The translations under genes were made by a program, and so were the position numbers. The notes under the pieces were generated by a model. It did no database searches. It worked only from the letters and a program-made list of their open reading frames with translations, and had not been told where the DNA came from. Source: Todiramphus chloris collaris (Eukaryota > Chordata > Aves > Coraciiformes > Alcedinidae). Taken from it: DNA of 64,000 nucleotides. Positions 58,540 to 64,000 of this stretch are shown piece by piece. The DNA lies in the NCBI GenBank assembly GCA_025345505.1, contig JANVCC010000076.1, forward strand, positions 8,429,151 to 8,493,150, given 5' to 3'. The first letter of the stretch is position 1; each line of letters starts with the position of its first letter.

Positions 58540-58980
58540 TGGAACCCCTCTGCTGTGAGGCCAGGCAGAGAGAGTTGGGGTCGTTCAGCCTGGAGAAGAG
58601 AAGGCTCTGAGGAGACCTTCTTGCAGCCTTTCAGTATCTGAAGTGGGCCTGTCAGAAAGATAGGGACAGACTTTTTATCAGGGCCTGTTGGGACAGGACA
58701 AGGGGTGATGGCTTTAAACTAAAAGAGAGAGATTCAGATTGTAGAGAAGGAAGCGAGGGTTTTTTTTGGTTTTTTTTATGCTGAGGCTGGTGAGAGCCTG
58801 GCCCAGGTTGCCCAGAGAGTTGGTCGATGCTCCATCCCTGGAACCATTCCAGGTGAGGTTGGCTGGGGCTCTGAGCAACCTGCCCTAGCTGCAGATGTCC
58901 CAGGTCCCTGCAGGGTTGTTGGACTAGATGACCTTTAAAGGTGCCTTCACACCCAAACCATTCTGTGATTCTATAATCCC
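58540..58980 (+). repeat. CR1 LINE 3' fragment (lineage A), sense
   Basis: 'ggaacccctctgctgtgagg' through 'gggacagactttttatcagg' to 'cattctgtgattctataatc', with a T-rich expansion at about 58757-58777. Confidence 0.9.
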
Positions 58981-59909
58981 TTATCTTTTGGCCCATCTGT
59001 TTCTTTGATGAGCAGCTCATTGGATTTGCTAGGGGATATGCAGCATGAAAGAAGGGGTATGCTGAGAGATAAGGCTCCATCTTCACCTCACAGGGCAAAT
59101 TATCAGCCTAGTTGGTCCTGCAATTTGATATTTTTCCCAACTGTAAAATGTCTTAATACTATGAAATTTTTCCCTAATGTTTGAGAACTTGTTTCCTGTC
59201 AGCTTTTACACATGTCTTTTCTCAAATCTTATTCCATGCTGCCTGTCCCAAACACTGTTGGTTTGGGTCACCCATGAACTAATTTTGGGGCTCTATCATT
59301 CTGTCATGAAGTGTTGTGATTCCTGTGATCTGCCATCAAAGCACCCCGTACACTGCTGAAGGCCAGCCACATAAAACTGTGTAAACCACACTGGAAATCC
59401 CACATCTTGTTAAAATACAGGTTAAAAAAACCTGACTGAACACCACCCTGCCTCTGCAACTGGAGTAAGGTGGGGGTTTTTAATTTTTTTTTTTAAGCTT
59501 GTGGCAGTATCACATTTTTATGGTGATGTGCAGTGCAGGAGTTACTCTGTTGTTCAGACAGAACACAAAACAAGAAGTGCCTTGGGTCTTGATGGTGCCA
59601 TAAATAGAATGAAGAATATTGTGTGTAGTATTTTCACAGGAAAGCTGGAGAGTTAATACAGCCTTACACAACGATTGAGTTGACAGGTAAATGAGGAAGA
59701 CGACGGGGTAGTATGTGAAGTTTCATGGTTCCTGTCATAATCTCATCCCAAGCTTCTGGAGAGATTTAAAAAGCAAAACTTTTCTTTACTGATTCTTGAG
59801 GGCAGTTCAGGTAATGTGCATCTTTATTATAACTTTTTGATATCTCATAGCATTTTTGAGGCACAGACTGAACATACTTCTGACATTGAATAAAATACCA
59901 GGTCAAACA

Positions 59910-59953
59910 CTTTTTTTGTGGTTTTGTTGTTTTGGTTTGGTTTTTTTTTTTTT
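59910..59953 (+). repeat. T/G-rich tract
   Basis: gtggttttgttgttttggtt followed by a run of 13 or so T. Confidence 0.6.
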
Positions 59954-60799
59954 AACTAACCAGCAAGTGTTAGAGGCAAAAATATAGTACCTCTATATAT
60001 TTGGCATCTGTAGTTCCTCTGGGTCAGCTGCATCATCTTTTGTCCATTTGCCTTTGTATGCCACAGCCTTTCGTTTCATTTAGTTTCACGTACTTCAGGG
60101 AGGCCTTCTTTCTCCTTTGGAAGCTACAAGAGATACTTGCCATGCAAGGAACAGTGAGTGTGTTACTCTTGTTTGCAGCACCACAATACACTAATTGCGT
60201 TGGGAGTGAGGCATAAACTTGTGTTCTCCCAAAAAACCAGTAGGACTAAATAGTTGAGGAAGTGCTGGCTTAGCGGTTGATTAAGCAAGGAGCCGAATTG
60301 GTTTGCAAGCTATTACATTGTGGAGGAATGTAAATTTTAGGCTTGTGGGCCGGAATTCAGTTGGAAATTGGTGTTAACGGAGGAAGGGGGAGAGTGAATT
60401 AGATGTACGTGTCTTGGTGTCTGTCAGTCTTTGCTTTGATTGCCTTGCTTGTGTTTTTTACTGAGCGTCAAATACAAAGGGATAATAGGCCTACAAGGTC
60501 CAGGACTTTTATCATCACCGTGTTTGAGAGGCTTATAGTTTGCTTAAGACTTCAAAATAGCGTTGAACTGAGAGATCCAGTGTCAGCTGCCCTCTTAATG
60601 GAAGAGGAGCAAGAGGTGAATTATACCAGGAGAAGGGAACGACTCTACCTACAAAGTCTGAAACTGTGAGCTGAGGGGAAAAAAAAGCTAACAAAAAATA
60701 CCACAATTGATATAAAATTGAAAGGTGGTGAAGAAGCTTATGCATTTGAGAAAGAAGGGAGATATTACTTTGGAGACCTGTGAGTAGGAAGAAAAATGT

Positions 60800-60997
60800 C
60801 TATGGAAAATCTTCTTTGCTGCCTGGCCCAGGCTGCCCAGAGAGGCTGTGGGGTCTTCTTCTCTGGAGAGGTTCCAAACCCACCTGGGCAATGTGATTCT
60901 GGGTCCCCTGCTCTGTGTGACCTTGCCGGAGCAAGGAAGTTGGATGAAATGATCTCCAGAGGTCATTTCCAAACCCTACCAGTCTGGGATTCTGTGA
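60800..60997 (+). repeat. CR1 3' fragment (lineage B), sense, with internal deletion
   Basis: 'aatcttctttgctgcctggc' (a short stretch of CR1 lost) to 'gatctccagaggtcatttcc' and 'ctgggattctgtga'. Confidence 0.85.
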
Positions 60998-61042
60998 AAA
61001 GCCTGGGAATAATAATCATGAAAGTCTGCAGGAAATTATATT

Positions 61043-61060
61043 TCTCTCTCTCTCTCTCTC
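61043..61060 (+). repeat. (TC)9 microsatellite
   Basis: TC dinucleotides directly followed by AG, so it mimics a splice acceptor, but no exon follows. Confidence 0.85.
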
Positions 61061-64000
61061 AGGAGTGTTCATTGGGCTAGCACAGCCCAATGCTGCATCT
61101 GTAAAAGCACCTTATAAAAAACCAGATGATAGTTGCTTGTGCCCTGCTAGAACCCTATGTGAAGTTTTATATTTGCTGCTTATTGGAGAGAATCACAGTA
61201 AGTGGAACATAATTCTGAGGGAGGTGGCAACACTGGCTTGTGAGATCGCTCCGTGTGCATCTATTCCAGTCTAGTTAAGAGCTTTCTTTACATTTATATT
61301 CCAAGTCATAATCAAACAGGAGATGACAATTTAACCAAGTACATAATAGAAGTTCCTAATGGAGAAGAACAGTTGCTAATGCTTGGAAGAGGAACAAGTG
61401 TTCTGTGAAGGTGGTCATGAACATCATTCAGATGGTCCTGGGGGAGAAGTTAAACGTTGAGATTTCCCACCTTGCTGACTTAGAATTGGAAAGCACAATG
61501 CCTAGGAAGTTGGCACAGGGGGGGGGAATGTAGCTGTGAGAAAGACTTCTCAGCAATAGTTAGGGAAGCACTGGGGATTTTTCTTCAAAGTACAAGCAAC
61601 TTGGGGAAACTTAGGAAATCCTGGAGCTTTGCAGCTTTTTGTAGATTGGGGGTTGAGACAAATAAGTATTGCTCTTCCTGAAAAGAGAAAGTCCAGTCTT
61701 ATTGAGTAGTGTTTTCCCGTGTAAAGGGCAGAAGGATGTTTATTTTGAGAGCTTTCCCTTGTAAACCAGACTCCACAAGTTTGTGGCTCTGAATGGGAAA
61801 AGCTTTCTCTCCTAAAGCTGTTGCTCAAAGGAAGGTCACGGGCAACAAACTGGGCTTGCAGCACGTTCTGTTCATAGTTCCCTCTGTATGTCCTGTGCTG
61901 AGAATAGCAACTGGTGCGTGTCGTCTGACTGGTGAATTACCTGATGGTAGCAACAATGGGTCTGTACACGAGTGGGTGCACCACAGGGAATTGCTTCTCA
62001 TTTAAAAAGTTTGGCTGTTCTCATTTCACCCCAGACTTGTGAATGACATCTGAAGGAAGCTTCTTAGCTGTGTAACAAGGTAGGAAACTTGTCCGTGTTC
62101 TGTCTTCATTCTCTGTTATACTTGCATAGCTTTTATTACAGACCGTTATATCTTTTGGAACTGGAAAGAGTGACTTGCAGTCATGACATCATACAACAGA
62201 ATGATTTGTCTCTAAATAGACACCTGTGGTATTAGATTTCTGGCTCTATATAACAATTGTGTGGATCATAAGATGGAAAGGATGACTTTGGATATTTAGC
62301 TCAGTTTTTCCTGCTGTATTAGCAGTCTTAATGAATTACCGCTTGAAAGGTGTTCAGAACTTTACAAATGATTATTCTTCCTCCTGAGCTATTGCTTGGA
62401 CTGGAGTGAGAAAAGGCTACATTGATCATTAAGAATGGGAGATGGGTTTTTTGTGAAGAAAAGCCACTGGAAATACATGGTTATAACTTCTATTTGTTAG
62501 TCCTTTAATACGAGCTTTTAAGTGTGGCACCTGGTTCAGAACACAAATCTAGCCATGCAGCTATGCATTTTTCTATCTGCAAGTAGGAATCTCTGCTTCT
62601 TTAGACTAAAGGTGGTGGTGTGCTTTCCGAAATGAGGTGGTAGAAGACGAGTCTGTTGAAGAGTGGACAATGCAACCAGTGTTTGCCAGGCATGGAATAA
62701 ATGCAGCTGCAGATAAAAAGGACATCATGAAATAATAGCTGCCTTTAAAAGGTCAACTAAATGGTCTGTAGTGAATCTTAAAAATAATGCATTCTTGGAA
62801 ACTGAAGGAACTATAATCCTGACTCTGTGGTAGCAAGATGTGTGTGTGGAATCACTGAAAAACAAGCAAGCAAACCATCCTCAACAGCTTCGCAATTGTG
62901 TGTAAAAGGTACCTTTTTGACAGAGAATGTAAAACAGAAAAGACAAACAACCTGGGATGTCAAGGAGACTGTCCTGAGCAAATGGCTCAGATGCACACAC
63001 GCATTTATGAAATGCCCCCCATTGCCGAAGTGGATGTCCCTAAATAAGACTCAGCTAAAATTTGGATGCTTTGTCTGGGAGATGTTTAGTCCATTTGAGA
63101 TGTTTGTTGTTGAGCATCCTATTTAATAACATGTCTGAGATTGTAGCTGTTGAAGACAAGAGGGTTAACAGGGTTGGCTGGTTGGGATAAAGATCATGCA
63201 AGCACATATGGACACTGTGGTTAGTGGAAAAACTACATTTCTGCTATAGATTGCTTGATTTGCATTAATGCTGGGAATGTTGTGTGTGAGTGTACGAGGT
63301 TTAAATTGTCTGGACCTGAGTACAGTTGCAGAACAACCTGCTGGCATGTTTCTGATAGTGCTCTTGCGTTGCTGGAACAGTCTGAGTGTAGACTTGGCTG
63401 GGTGAAGTGAGACTGACTCAGAGAGCTGCCTTCTGTTAGTCTACTCTTCAAAAAACCCTGGTTATTTTTTCTGTACATAAAGATATTGAATATTTGTATC
63501 TCTTGTCACACATCACAAGTTGCAAAAATGCAGATAGGAAAAAACAGTTTTGCCCTACTTATTGATATTACCTCAAAACGCTAGTTTCAATGGGAAGACA
63601 TGGAAGTGATGTTGAGTATGGAATTGAGTTTTTGTCACCCGTGTTTTTTGGGGAGGGGTGTATGTGTGGAGGGAATAATTGATTGCCTGTCCAACTGAAC
63701 TTCAGAAAGAGGTGAGAGACTTCTTGATTTCTACCTGAGTTGTGAACTGGTTGTTATAGCTCAGGTGTCCATGGCTTCATAGTTTTTTAATTTATATAAG
63801 TCGATTATTTCAGCATGTTTTTCTCTGCTCTTGTCTGGGGGTCCCTGGTAACCAGCAGGTTCATGATATGCTGAGTTAGAGCTTCTCAGTGTGGCATGAC
63901 TTGGATTTCAGCCATGAGTGCCTTTGTGTGGATTTATGACAAAGTTTCAGATGTGGGGTCCCCTCTGCAATGGGAGATCCTGTAATGTTTTTTCAGCCCA

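Larger units (their letters stand above)
56161..64000 (+). other. HSD17B12: HSD17B12 intron 6, 5' part (at least 7.8 kb)
   Basis: Begins GTAAGT. No downstream exon was found. Contains two CR1s (58540, 60800), a compound tandem repeat (57015), a TC microsatellite and T-rich tracts at 59910-59953. 57100-58535, 59000-59900, 60000-60795 and 61070-64000 show nothing recognisable. Confidence 0.85.

Noticed and set aside
60403..60669. 88-codon frame with a hydrophobic N terminus
   Set aside because: Superficially signal-peptide-like, but no homology, no splice context, and in a T-rich intron such starts are common.
61043..61064. Acceptor-like (TC)n-CAG in intron 6
   Set aside because: The following sequence does not encode any part of HSD17B12; it is a microsatellite by chance followed by AG.
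56161..64000. Search for exon 7 with the catalytic Ser and YxxxK motif
   Set aside because: No translation in any frame matched the expected continuation; the exon must lie beyond the window.

Overview
The window is vertebrate nuclear DNA, almost certainly avian. It carries one protein-coding gene, the 5' part of HSD17B12 on the + strand. The host is called a bird from about 31 CR1 LINE fragments of the avian type (truncated 5' ends, 3' ends finishing in ATTCTGTG-like octamers), an avian-style endogenous retroviral LTR ending in ACCACGACA, and a protein closely matching amniote HSD17B12. About one CR1 per 2 kb is dense for a bird. That would fit a CR1-rich lineage such as Piciformes, but this is only an inference.

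Layout. 1-717 is upstream sequence with no recognised gene. 720-1200 is an antisense CR1. 1200-2850 is a CpG island holding the promoter (a full CRE, four CCAAT boxes, two CCAATGGCGGC composites, a CACGTG E-box, an X-box-like palindrome and GC boxes) and exon 1 (start codon 1906, donor after 2080). Intron 1 (2081-34456) is 32 kb. It contains most of the CR1s, a second CpG island (about 14080-14900), an LTR (10714-11180), a 499-bp near-identical block shared by 10461-10959 and 29059-29557, and a cluster of three perfect MEF2 sites (26988-27405). The remaining exons are exon 2 at 34457-34503, exon 3 at 36986-37061, exon 4 at 50575-50685, exon 5 at 55017-55081 and exon 6 at 56116-56160. From 56161 to the end is intron 6. 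The exons encoding the catalytic Ser and Tyr-x-x-x-Lys are beyond the window.

The six exons join in frame to 519 nt, or 173 codons, a little over half of the roughly 312-residue protein. HSD17B12 is an ER-membrane short-chain dehydrogenase/reductase. It is the 3-ketoacyl-CoA reductase of very-long-chain fatty acid elongation and can also reduce estrone to estradiol. The window covers the N-terminal membrane segment and the NADPH-binding half of the Rossmann fold.

The rest is intronic: three recognisable CR1 lineages, simple repeats, T/G-rich tracts on the coding strand, and a few GC-rich or motif-dense islands (14.1-14.9 kb, 27.0-27.4 kb, 48.9-49.5 kb, 54.3-54.55 kb) that are the best candidates for cis-regulatory function. 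I found no tRNA, rRNA, CRISPR array or convincing second protein-coding gene. Repeat boundaries are by eye and good to roughly 10-30 bp; splice junctions are exact.
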